From UBA4661 sp002405405 (lineage in GTDB: Bacteria > Bacteroidota > Ignavibacteria > Kapaibacteriales > UBA4661): a stretch of 7,955 nucleotides of DNA. Positions 1-6,797 of this stretch are shown here, piece after piece. The stretch is taken from NCBI GenBank assembly GCA_036847245.1, contig DAIUAL010000154.1, positions 1-7,955 of the forward strand, written 5' to 3'. The notes beneath the pieces were generated by a model. It saw nothing but the letters and a program-made list of their open reading frames with translations, made no database searches and was not told the origin of the DNA. Position 1 is the first letter of the stretch; each line of letters opens with the position of its first letter. A program made the translations under genes and the position numbers.

Positions 1-2
1 CA

Positions 3-401
3 ACACCTTTTGAAATCGAAGCAGCAAAAGAATATATCAGAAGCTTACTCAACCGTGTCCCGTCAGACAAACTCGCTCACATTATCGGTGTCGGTGGAAC
101 CTTTACATCCATTGCGGCTATACATTATTCGCTTAGTGAATTCAAACCGGAAACTATTCACCGCCAATCTCTTCCTGCCGAAACAGTTCATGCAATTACA
201 ACAAAATTGCTATCGATGTCAGCAGAAGAACTACGATCGCACCCCAATATTCATCCTAAACGTGCTGATATACTGCCGGCAGGTGCCTTAATACTTTCCG
301 AGACACTTTACCAATATGGACACTCACAGTGTATGGTTAGTACAAAGGGTCTTCGCTATGGTTTGCTCTATGATACAACTCAAACACTACGGTCGTTATA
401 G
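3..401 (+). CDS. Ppx/GppA family phosphatase, C-terminal part (5' end outside window)
   Basis: This is the last 132 residues of an exopolyphosphatase / guanosine pentaphosphate phosphohydrolase family protein; the gene begins before the window. Seen in the sequence: a glycine-rich phosphate-binding loop GVGGTFTSIAA (fragment residues 29-39), the family segment NIHPKRADILPAGALIL (82-98), and the terminal VSTKGLRYGLLY (112-123), all typical of the end of the actin-like ATPase fold of Ppx/GppA. The frame then ends at TAG without the extra C-terminal HD domain of long enterobacterial Ppx, so this is probably the short (about 300 residue) form. Family members hydrolyse inorganic polyphosphate or convert pppGpp to ppGpp in the cytoplasm; which activity applies cannot be told from this fragment. 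It converges with the SpoIIE phosphatase gene, 10 bp between the stops, with no separate terminator in the gap. Confidence 0.9.
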   Translation, partial: TPFEIEAAKEYIRSLLNRVPSDKLAHIIGVGGTFTSIAAIHYSLSEFKPETIHRQSLPAETVHAITTKLLSMSAEELRSHPNIHPKRADILPAGALILSETLYQYGHSQCMVSTKGLRYGLLYDTTQTLRSL

Positions 402-411
402 CGCAGTTGCC

Positions 412-2130
412 TTATAATGCACGCACAGCTATCATAGTCATATCATCTGATTGCGATGCAAAGCCTACATGCTCACGAACATCATCCATCACAGCATTCA
501 GCATTCCTTGTGCTGTTGAACCAGCAGCACTTCGCATAGCATTCTGTAAGCGATCATCACCATACTCTACCGATTGAATATCTAATGCTTCGGAAATACC
601 ATCAGTATAGAGCAATAGTATGTCCCCGGATTCCAACTGTATATCAGCTTGCTGATATGGTACAATACATTCCATAATACCCAGAATTAATCCCCCTTCG
701 CGTAACTCGAATATCCGACCATCTTGCTTCAACAAATATGGTTGATTGTGCCCCGCATTGACATAGGTCAAAATGCCCGTCGTTGTATCAAGAACACAAC
801 AAAATGAAGTCACAAATTTATCGGAAGCTGTATTTCGAAATAGCAAATCGTTGATACGTGTAACCATTTCGGTTAATGGCATATCAATGGGTGACAGTGC
901 TCGCAGAGCCGCCTGAGTATTTGCCATAAGTAGTGAAGCCGGTGTACCTTTTCCAGATACATCGGCAATGATGAAGAGCACCCGCTGGTTATCTAGTTGC
1001 ACAACATCATAGTAATCTCCGCCGACATGACGAGCAGGAATATTCATAGCGGCGATATCGTAGCGCTCTACTGTTGGTAAATCTGTTGGTAAAAGATTCT
1101 GTTGGATTTGCCGTGCGATATTCAACTCCTCTTCGATTCTTTTCTTTTCTAATTCCTCGGTAAAAAGTCGTGCATTCTCCAACGCAGTTAATGCTATTGA
1201 TCCAAGAGCATTGATAAATTCTCGCTCCTCCTCGGTGAATGGGCGTTTCGTCATTTTTGCACCAAGAAGTAAGAGTCCGGCTGTGTCTCTGTTGGTAAGC
1301 ATCGTTGAATGAATACTAACAAAGGTTTCCTTCATTAAGAATTGCACATGTTCTTGGTGTTGATGTTCATTACTCTGCTCTTTAGGCGAATGTTCATAAT
1401 TATACATTGTGCTAAATAGTTCTAGCAGCATCGGATCATCCGTAGCAGAACGTAATCGATCAACGACTAAAATTGGTGACTCACCGTGATTTTGCACAAC
1501 GTAAGCAAATTTTCTTACCGTCAACTGCCCCATCAAATAAAACGAAAGTAGGCGTAAAATATCTTCTTGTTTGAGCACAGCCGCAAATTCGCGACTCATT
1601 TCAAAAAGCGTCGAGAGTAATTGATTTTTCTTTTGTACAAAAAGCTGATTTTCCTTGATCGAATGAACCTGCTCTAAACTCACCAGAGCACCGGCAATAA
1701 TATTCATGACCAATGTCATGTATTGCTGTTCTTCATCGCCATACATTTGCCCTAGCATATTTTTACCAAGTAATACAATTCCCAAACTACGATCATGTAC
1801 CACAATATGAATGACGTATTGCACGCCGGTAGCTGCAAGATCAGGGTACGTTTCAGGTGTTATCATTTGGAGAATTGTTTCTGATTGATGTACATACTCA
1901 AATGCTGAAGCTAAGGTAAATTTTCCTTTGGATTGTACAATTGTCCATGTTGACGAACCAATACCAACATGATGTTCTGGTTCGCAAATTGCTACTTTCA
2001 TCGCACGAAGTTTCCCCATCATCGTGAGCAATGCAAGTTGATACACGCTGTCTTTTGTTTTGGCAGAAAGTAATGCGTTGCTAAGTTCTAAAAGCGAGGT
2101 TAGATTAATCAGGTTTGAGGTTGCATTCAT
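412..2130 (-). CDS. GAF domain-containing SpoIIE/PP2C-type serine phosphatase
   Basis: This is a 572-residue cytoplasmic protein of the RsbU/SpoIIE class, which dephosphorylates phosphoserine on STAS-type anti-sigma antagonists. Residues 10-155 look like a degenerate GAF-like domain and 170-320 like a second GAF, ending in the helix that GAF domains use for dimerisation. A charged helical linker (about 320-345) leads into the catalytic domain, with the usual RQIQQNLLP entry at 340-348. Metal-binding PP2C motifs are intact: VGGDYYD (369-375), ADVSGKG (389-395), NAGHN (458-462), LYTDGISEA (507-515) and QSDDMTM (560-566). There is no membrane segment, so the signal is probably a small molecule or partner sensed by the GAF domains. 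ATG start; no Shine-Dalgarno is visible upstream. It lies 58 bp downstream of the TPR lipoprotein gene on the same strand, with a weak hairpin between. No anti-sigma kinase or STAS partner is in the window. Confidence 0.93.
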   Translation of the reverse strand: MNATSNLINLTSLLELSNALLSAKTKDSVYQLALLTMMGKLRAMKVAICEPEHHVGIGSSTWTIVQSKGKFTLASAFEYVHQSETILQMITPETYPDLAATGVQYVIHIVVHDRSLGIVLLGKNMLGQMYGDEEQQYMTLVMNIIAGALVSLEQVHSIKENQLFVQKKNQLLSTLFEMSREFAAVLKQEDILRLLSFYLMGQLTVRKFAYVVQNHGESPILVVDRLRSATDDPMLLELFSTMYNYEHSPKEQSNEHQHQEHVQFLMKETFVSIHSTMLTNRDTAGLLLLGAKMTKRPFTEEEREFINALGSIALTALENARLFTEELEKKRIEEELNIARQIQQNLLPTDLPTVERYDIAAMNIPARHVGGDYYDVVQLDNQRVLFIIADVSGKGTPASLLMANTQAALRALSPIDMPLTEMVTRINDLLFRNTASDKFVTSFCCVLDTTTGILTYVNAGHNQPYLLKQDGRIFELREGGLILGIMECIVPYQQADIQLESGDILLLYTDGISEALDIQSVEYGDDRLQNAMRSAAGSTAQGMLNAVMDDVREHVGFASQSDDMTMIAVRAL

Positions 2131-2153
2131 GCTGATGGAGATAGAAATCTTTG

Positions 2154-2177
2154 AAAAAATGAGCCTACGTAAAACTC
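2154..2177 (-). terminator. Weak hairpin with T-run between lipoprotein and phosphatase genes
   Basis: Read on the minus strand, GAGTTT and AGGCTC (2177-2161) can pair over a five-base loop, with two G-T wobbles, and are followed after one A by six T (2159-2154). It starts about 11 bases after the stop of the lipoprotein gene. It could be a leaky terminator or attenuator that lowers expression of the phosphatase gene. The stem is short and wobble-rich, so this is tentative. Confidence 0.33.
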
Positions 2178-2188
2178 CCTAGAATAAA

Positions 2189-3007
2189 TTATGAACCACG
2201 CACTGCACTACAATCAGCTAGACGAGCATAGCGCGAACGTGGAAAACGCTGGCGAAATTGCTTGAATGACTCCTGTGCTTTAGCATCATTTCCTTGCAAA
2301 CAATACACTTGACCTTGTCGAAGCAAAGCACGTTCAATAATTCCCGGCGGTGTTGCAGGAGATCGCAAAAGCGACTGCAAACGCTGCATACCGCTATCGT
2401 ATTCTGTTTGCATTAACTGTGCTTCTGCAGTCATAAAATCAGCCTCATATTTTAGCGAGTCATTCGAAGGAAGAGTTCGTGCAAGTGTCTCAAAAGCTTT
2501 TTGCGCAGACGCATAATTCCCTGCATCAAATGCAGTAAGAGCCATAGAGAACTGTGTAGAACCATCTATACCCTTATTACCATTGGCTGGAAGTGTATTT
2601 GACGACGATGGAGTATTTTGCTTTGCTCCCGTTGTTGGCTTAGCCCCCACTTTGCGCTTTGGAGTAAGTAAGTTTTCAGGTGCGGAATCAAGATCTGAGC
2701 CTTTTTCTGATGATGTATTGGTAATTGATTTTGATCGTTTGGGTGTTCCATTAGCAGGACGCGAAAGATCAATTTCGGCATTATCAGCACCACCATCAGT
2801 TACTGCTTTTTTGCGTTGAGGAGTCGTCATGCCACCGGCTTGTTCTTCAGAAGAGTTAGCGTCCTCTTCCAGTACGTCTGGTTTTGGTCGCTCAACTTTA
2901 GCCGTTTTGAAGTATTGTGGACGAACAGGTGCAAGACAACTGCTTACAGCAATACTTCCTATAACTGCAAAAAGCATGAATGCACATGATCGTCTGTTGA
3001 TTTGCAT
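2189..3007 (-). CDS. TPR-containing outer-membrane lipoprotein
   Basis: The chosen ATG gives a 272-residue lipoprotein precursor: basic n-region MQINRR, hydrophobic core, and lipobox VSSC with the lipidated cysteine at residue 24. An in-frame ATG at 3106 would add 33 hydrophobic residues before this signal and is less likely; no Shine-Dalgarno decides the matter. Residues 25-150 are a disordered, Ser/Thr/Pro/charged linker carrying two and a half copies of a roughly 27-residue motif that begins TPKR or TPQR (residues 62, 88 and 115). Residues 153-262 contain TPR-like helical pairs (for example FDAGNYASAQKAFETLA and GNDAKAQESFKQFRQRFPRS), similar in style to BamD or CpoB/YbgF cell-envelope adaptors. 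The protein is probably anchored in the outer membrane and reaches into the periplasm through the linker. Its exact partner is unknown; rlpA lies upstream and a phosphatase gene downstream. Confidence 0.8.
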   Translation of the reverse strand: MQINRRSCAFMLFAVIGSIAVSSCLAPVRPQYFKTAKVERPKPDVLEEDANSSEEQAGGMTTPQRKKAVTDGGADNAEIDLSRPANGTPKRSKSITNTSSEKGSDLDSAPENLLTPKRKVGAKPTTGAKQNTPSSSNTLPANGNKGIDGSTQFSMALTAFDAGNYASAQKAFETLARTLPSNDSLKYEADFMTAEAQLMQTEYDSGMQRLQSLLRSPATPPGIIERALLRQGQVYCLQGNDAKAQESFKQFRQRFPRSRYARLADCSAVRGS

Positions 3008-3142
3008 AGAACATACCACACGAACAATGCGTAGAGTGCTTCGGAAAAAGTGTAATAGCACCATAAAAATACCAACATAAAAGCCAAGAGACATGATAAG
3101 TATCATACACTGAAGCAGAGTACCATTTCATTTCCAATTTGC

Positions 3143-3174
3143 AAAAAAAATGCCGTCTTTTGATAAAGACGGCA
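3143..3174 (-). terminator. Rho-independent terminator of the rlpA-like gene
   Basis: A perfect 10-bp stem (3151-3160 with 3165-3174) closes a four-base loop. On the minus strand it is followed directly by eight T (3150-3143). It begins 33 bases after the rlpA-like stop. This is a textbook intrinsic terminator and implies that the lipoprotein gene downstream has its own promoter in 3008-3142. Confidence 0.9.
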
Positions 3175-3206
3175 AAAATCTCTCAATAAACTTTGAAAAT
3201 ACTGTT

Positions 3207-4019
3207 CTAGCGTGAAGCAATCAATTCTTGTTGAGTACGGTAATGTACATTTACAGTAAAGTAGCAGGATTGTTTTGAGACTTTTTGCAACAACTTTATC
3301 GTAGAAGGTTTTCCTTTTCGTGCTTTCGATTTTACCACCCCTACTTCAAATTCTTGCTCCGAAGGAGCATTCACTAAACGTAATGATGTTTTTAAACCAC
3401 GATCAGCATACCCCTTCCAAGCTTCATATGCAAAGCGCAAATTGGGTGTCTTCATCATTTGCTCGCTCGTATAAATTCGTGCAGACTGCCCCTCTTTCTC
3501 ATAAATTGTTGAATCAATTTGAGCAGATGCAATGTATTCAACATCGTTAGCATCAACAAGTTTTTCAATTTTGAAATTATGTAGTTCAAAACCGATTTCT
3601 TGTGCAGCTGCAAAAGACAAATCTAACTTACGCCCACGACGAAATGGTCCGCGATCATTCACTCGAACAATAACATCTTTGCCATTTTCCAAATTTGTGA
3701 CACGCAAAATTGTCCCAAAGGGATACTTCGGATGAGCAGCAGTATAATCATGCATATTATAAAACTCACCGTTAGCTGTTTTTCGACCATGAAATTTTTT
3801 TCCGTACCACGATGCAACACCTTCTTCAGGCAGGTCAGTACATTCACGAAAGGTGGGCTTAAGTGTATCAGTTGATTGCTGTGAACCACTAAAGAGAGAA
3901 AGTAGAACAGAATCCTTCGCAAATATTGGTCGAATCGGCTCGATGAGCATATACACCACCCAAAGAAGAACAAAGCTGTAAGCAAACAAACGAAATATTC
4001 GATTTCGGTGGTTATACAT
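3207..4019 (-). CDS. rlpA: RlpA-like septal ring protein (double-psi beta-barrel), membrane-anchored
   Basis: This is a 270-residue protein with an RlpA double-psi beta-barrel at residues 66-144. Family hallmarks are all present: GVASWYGKKFHGRKTANGE, the TAAH...PFGT segment with the conserved His (H96), VRVNDRGPF with the conserved catalytic Asp (D122), and GRKLDLSFAAA. In well-studied relatives this domain is a lytic transglycosylase that cuts peptidoglycan lacking stem peptides at the division septum. The N-terminus has basic residues followed by one hydrophobic segment (about 10-27) and no lipobox cysteine, so this is an uncleaved anchor or ordinary signal rather than the usual lipoprotein signal. 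No SPOR domain is recognisable in the C-terminal 125 residues, which match nothing I know. The ATG at 4019 is preferred over an in-frame TTG at 4103 because it puts the hydrophobic segment at the N-terminus. Transcription ends at the hairpin at 3143-3174. Confidence 0.9.
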   Translation of the reverse strand: MYNHRNRIFRLFAYSFVLLWVVYMLIEPIRPIFAKDSVLLSLFSGSQQSTDTLKPTFRECTDLPEEGVASWYGKKFHGRKTANGEFYNMHDYTAAHPKYPFGTILRVTNLENGKDVIVRVNDRGPFRRGRKLDLSFAAAQEIGFELHNFKIEKLVDANDVEYIASAQIDSTIYEKEGQSARIYTSEQMMKTPNLRFAYEAWKGYADRGLKTSLRLVNAPSEQEFEVGVVKSKARKGKPSTIKLLQKVSKQSCYFTVNVHYRTQQELIASR

Positions 4020-4110
4020 CGATACGGATGATGTCGGTTGTTGGATATTCACAGGCAAGTCTCCAAATATGAAAATAGTGTTTTTTAATTTTCTTGCTTG
4101 CAAGTTGCCT

Positions 4111-4138
4111 CTAATAAGAAAACCTTACAATGAATCAA
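4111..4138 (-). promoter_or_regulatory. Candidate sigma-70-like promoter for rlpA
   Basis: On the minus strand TTGATT (4138-4133) and TATTAG (4116-4111) are separated by 16 bases, each matching four of six consensus positions, about 92 bases before the rlpA ATG. The region is AT-rich, so such a match may be chance. Confidence 0.22.
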
Positions 4139-4241
4139 CTATGAACATATTTTCACGGTTTAGGAAAAACTTTTCAGCACATTTCCAAACAAACAATATT
4201 TTTTGTTTCGTGGTCGTTGAATAATGATATAAAGCAACACA

Positions 4242-4276
4242 AAGCCGTATCAAAAGTATGACTCTCGATACGGCTT
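4242..4276 (-). terminator. Probable intrinsic terminator after the FN3 gene
   Basis: AAGCCGTATC (4242-4251) and GATACGGCTT (4267-4276) form a perfect 10-bp stem over a 15-base loop, about 65 bases after the FN3 stop. On the minus strand the tail reads TGTGTTGCTTT, T-rich but not a clean run; the plus-strand tail is not T-rich. The large loop and imperfect tail keep confidence moderate; it could also be an operator or mRNA 3' stabiliser. Confidence 0.5.
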
Positions 4277-4341
4277 AGATAAGTTTGCGATAGTATTAAA
4301 GTCTGTACGCCTTTGAATATCAGATTATAATTTGAATATAA

Positions 4342-6039
4342 TTACTTTGGGTACGCTATTGCTACTAGCTCTTCACTTGGGATACCAGCCACCCCATCAA
4401 ACAAAGGAATAATTTTATAACGATAAATCTTCTGAGCTTCCTGAGTTAATCGGTAGCTTCCGGAACCCGCGCCTACACTAGCAACTTCCTCATACTGACC
4501 ATTTACTCCCGCTCTCAAGATTGAATAGCCTTTCAATCGCGTATCAATGATTGGATCCCATTTTATTGTAATCTCCAAACCGTCATATTCAACAAGTGCA
4601 TTCATAGGCTGTAAATTGATCTTCTCACCTTGAGGATCGATTTGCGGTGCTGGATTGATGACAAAAGTCTCACCCAATGGACTCTCCTGTTCACGAATAT
4701 CAATCGTTGTATATGCATATTCATACCGTTTTTGAGCAACTGCTGCTTTGTCTTCATAGCGTGGCTCAGTCAATAAACTCGCATTCTGTAATGTCCAAGC
4801 ACCGCTTTCACCTTCTGTTGGTATAATTTCTGCTGAACCTGCTTTCAATTCCCGACGGTACACATTGTATCCCTTAATCGTACCGACATTCTTCACAAAG
4901 TCATACCATTCCATTTTCACGCTAGATTCCACTCGACCGGCTTTTTGTTCTTGCTGGCGGTATGCACTCCACGTTGTGCGTGGTTTTTCCAAGCGTCGTA
5001 CTACTGGCGCGAGAACACGAATCGGTTCTGAAATCTCACCAAGCACACCACTAACACCTTGCGCTTGAATCGTGTATTGCAACTCGCTGTACTGATCCAA
5101 ATACGAAGTTGTATCAGTAAATTTTGTTCCTTCTATCCGTCCACCGATCGGCATGAAAGTTCTTCCGCCGTCAGTCGAACGGGCAACAAAGTATGCTTGT
5201 GGAGCATAGAGCTCACTTTTCATCTCGCTGATTGGTTTTGACCTTAGAAGCGTTACACCACCCTTGACTTCTGCTTCAACCGGTTCATCTTGAACCACTT
5301 GTCCCTTTGCTCCAACATTCGCTTTCCGCTGTGCCATATCAATACCTCCAAAAGTTTCAGCTTGTACGCTCTGCACTGCTTTCGGTGGCACCAAATACTC
5401 ATACCACTTATGAAAGTATGGTGATTGATTCGACAATGTACCATCAACATACATCGTTTGAATCTTGTAGTAATAAAACTTGTTTGGCACAAGCTCTGGC
5501 TCGACATACTTTCCATTAAAATCCACTGTATCAACAGCTACAAATGGACGATCAGGATTTTCTGCTCGGTATACTATTGTTTTGTCATAATAAGATTTTT
5601 TCTCATTCTCTTGCCATGTTACCTCAAGTTTTGTATCGGTCGCGTTGATTGCTACTTTGTCAATAATTGGTAATTGCTTCCGATCAAGTGCAAGCAGTTT
5701 TGTCGATACTTCCGGTGCACCATCATTAAACCAATAATCTGCAGGTACAACTTTGTATTGATAAAATTTCTCCATCTCGATTGTTGAATCGATCAAACCC
5801 ATTTTGAGACGATTCTTTGTTATTCCATCACCATACGCCACATTCTCAGTCTCAGCATATACTGTTGTAAACTCTTTAAATGGTCCACCATTCTCCGAAC
5901 GCAATACTTTGAAAGTGTATGCTTTACTGTCTTCAGAGTATACCCAATTGATCGTAGCATAGCCTGTTTTGAACTCTGTAGAAACTTCGTCAATAGTTTT
6001 ACGGTCCAACGTTGGTGCTTGAATACCAAGTTGGATGCG
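4342..6039 (-). CDS. Fibronectin-III-like repeat protein, C-terminal part after in-frame TGA
   Basis: This open frame is the continuation, in the same frame, of the gene beginning at 6780; only the TGA at 6040-6042 separates them. Counting from the TTG at 6009 (555 residues), five fibronectin-III-like units are visible at about 15-105, 115-205, 255-335, 355-455 and 465-555. Most show a strand like YNVYRRE, TIVYRAE or YSILRAG and a later aromatic strand such as YQYKVVPA, YYYKIQTM, YEYAYTTI or YRYKIIPL. There is no catalytic motif and no recognised C-terminal sorting domain. Such modules usually mediate adhesion or act as spacers in exported proteins. No ATG lies near the front of this frame, the TTG at 6009 has no Shine-Dalgarno, and without the first part there is no signal peptide. 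Independent translation is therefore doubtful: it is either a pseudogene remnant or is made by read-through. Confidence 0.7.
   Translation of the reverse strand, partial: RIQLGIQAPTLDRKTIDEVSTEFKTGYATINWVYSEDSKAYTFKVLRSENGGPFKEFTTVYAETENVAYGDGITKNRLKMGLIDSTIEMEKFYQYKVVPADYWFNDGAPEVSTKLLALDRKQLPIIDKVAINATDTKLEVTWQENEKKSYYDKTIVYRAENPDRPFVAVDTVDFNGKYVEPELVPNKFYYYKIQTMYVDGTLSNQSPYFHKWYEYLVPPKAVQSVQAETFGGIDMAQRKANVGAKGQVVQDEPVEAEVKGGVTLLRSKPISEMKSELYAPQAYFVARSTDGGRTFMPIGGRIEGTKFTDTTSYLDQYSELQYTIQAQGVSGVLGEISEPIRVLAPVVRRLEKPRTTWSAYRQQEQKAGRVESSVKMEWYDFVKNVGTIKGYNVYRRELKAGSAEIIPTEGESGAWTLQNASLLTEPRYEDKAAVAQKRYEYAYTTIDIREQESPLGETFVINPAPQIDPQGEKINLQPMNALVEYDGLEITIKWDPIIDTRLKGYSILRAGVNGQYEEVASVGAGSGSYRLTQEAQKIYRYKIIPLFDGVAGIPSEELVAIAYPK
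6005..6035 (-). promoter_or_regulatory. Stem-loop immediately downstream of the in-frame TGA
   Basis: On the minus strand TCCAACTTGGT (6035-6025) pairs with ACCAACGTTGGA (6016-6005) to give 11 base pairs with one bulged C and an eight-base loop ATTCAAGC. It begins four bases after the TGA at 6042-6040. The position resembles a read-through-stimulating or selenocysteine insertion hairpin, but the loop lacks the G/U bases expected of a bacterial SECIS. It may be coincidence in coding sequence. Confidence 0.3.
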
Positions 6040-6780
6040 TCAACGTGACTCTCGTTTACCTTCACCACCAAGGGTTACAGCAGCAACCTCATATTCATAA
6101 ACTTGCCCCGACACAGCACTGCTATCGACATAGACAATACCCATGAGTGGAAGTGATGCCGCATTCATAAACATTGGCGTAAAGTCTTCGATACTTCCGA
6201 CATTCGAGACGAACTCCCAGTACTGTAATGGCGTTGCAAAAGTTTTTGCCGCCGCCATTTTTGGTGTCACGCTATTTGGCTCCAATTCTGCCTTACCTTG
6301 AACTAAGTACTTATACGTTTCAAAGAAATCGTTACCAAGTTTTTGACGAAATGCTTCAGTTGTTGCCATAGCAACAGGTTCAGCATTCAGTTTTTGCCAA
6401 TCACTATTTCCACCGATTGAGCGAATTGAAGTACTGACATTCGCATCACTCACAATTTTGCGATAAACATTGTAACCAATCACGCGAAGTGGGTCTCCTT
6501 GAACACGTGCCTGATTGGCAGCATTAGCCGTAATGATCTCCGATGAAAGAAGAACAACCACACCGCCAAGTCCTTGACGAGGACTTGTACCAACAAGATT
6601 AATGATACCTTCCTTGAGTGCCGGAATATCATTTTCATCTTGACTAAAAAGAGGATGAACGAATACTGTTATACCGTACATCACGATACTCGCTACCAAA
6701 GAGAAGAATTGCTTTGTTGTACGCATAGGACATTGAATAAAAAAAGAACAAGAGATTGGTTGGTTATTAAATATTGTCAT
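6040..6780 (-). CDS. Exported fibronectin-III-like protein, N-terminal part ending at in-frame TGA
   Basis: This is the first 246 codons of a gene whose frame continues to 4342 (812 codon positions including the internal TGA). The ATG at 6780 is supported by an excellent Shine-Dalgarno AAGGAG eight bases upstream. A second ATG at residue 19 starts a typical signal peptide (MRTTKQFF, then a hydrophobic core, likely cut near PLFS-Q at about 46), so export is expected from either start; the first would give a long n-region. Residues 98-240 form a first fibronectin-III-like unit with an insertion: IGYNVYRK at 101-108 and YEYEVAAV at 228-235. The stop falls just after that last strand, before the linker to the next unit, so the truncated product would be a secreted single-module protein. 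It lies 17 bp downstream of the beta-rich gene, clearly in the same operon. Role unknown; adhesion or surface structure is a guess. Confidence 0.78.
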   Translation of the reverse strand: MTIFNNQPISCSFFIQCPMRTTKQFFSLVASIVMYGITVFVHPLFSQDENDIPALKEGIINLVGTSPRQGLGGVVVLLSSEIITANAANQARVQGDPLRVIGYNVYRKIVSDANVSTSIRSIGGNSDWQKLNAEPVAMATTEAFRQKLGNDFFETYKYLVQGKAELEPNSVTPKMAAAKTFATPLQYWEFVSNVGSIEDFTPMFMNAASLPLMGIVYVDSSAVSGQVYEYEVAAVTLGGEGKRESR

Positions 6781-6788
6781 GGTGTTAT

Positions 6789-6794
6789 CTCCTT
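6789..6794 (-). promoter_or_regulatory. Strong Shine-Dalgarno AAGGAG of the FN3 gene
   Basis: AAGGAG sits eight bases before the ATG at 6780 and three bases after the TAA of the upstream gene. It fixes the start of the FN3 gene and suggests translation coupled to the upstream gene. The other genes in the window show no comparable site. Confidence 0.85.
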
Positions 6795-6797
6795 TCT

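Larger units (their letters stand above)
4020..4341. other. 322-bp intergenic region between rlpA and the FN3 gene
   Basis: AT-rich and without a credible ORF. It holds the 10-bp inverted repeat at 4242-4276, the weak candidate promoter at 4111-4138 and a short direct repeat of TTTGAATAT (4312-4320 and 4331-4339). Both flanking genes are on the minus strand, so it separates an upstream operon end from the rlpA promoter region. I see no tRNA or small RNA with confidence. Confidence 0.6.

Noticed and set aside
2583..3080. Plus-strand ORFs opposite the TPR lipoprotein
   Set aside because: They mirror the low-complexity linker and N-terminus of the lipoprotein gene and encode no recognisable motif.
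4020..4103. N-terminal extension of RlpA from a TTG at 4103
   Set aside because: It would bury the hydrophobic anchor behind 28 extra residues, uses a rare start and has no Shine-Dalgarno; the ATG at 4019 is simpler.
4097..4104. CTTGCAAG palindrome upstream of rlpA
   Set aside because: Only 8 bp and single-copy; not enough to call an operator.
4312..4339. Direct repeat TTTGAATAT in the intergenic region
   Set aside because: Nine AT-rich bases repeated once are expected by chance in such sequence.
4865..5673. Plus-strand ORFs opposite the FN3 gene
   Set aside because: Short, overlapping, composition-driven shadows of the long minus-strand frame with no motif or start signal.
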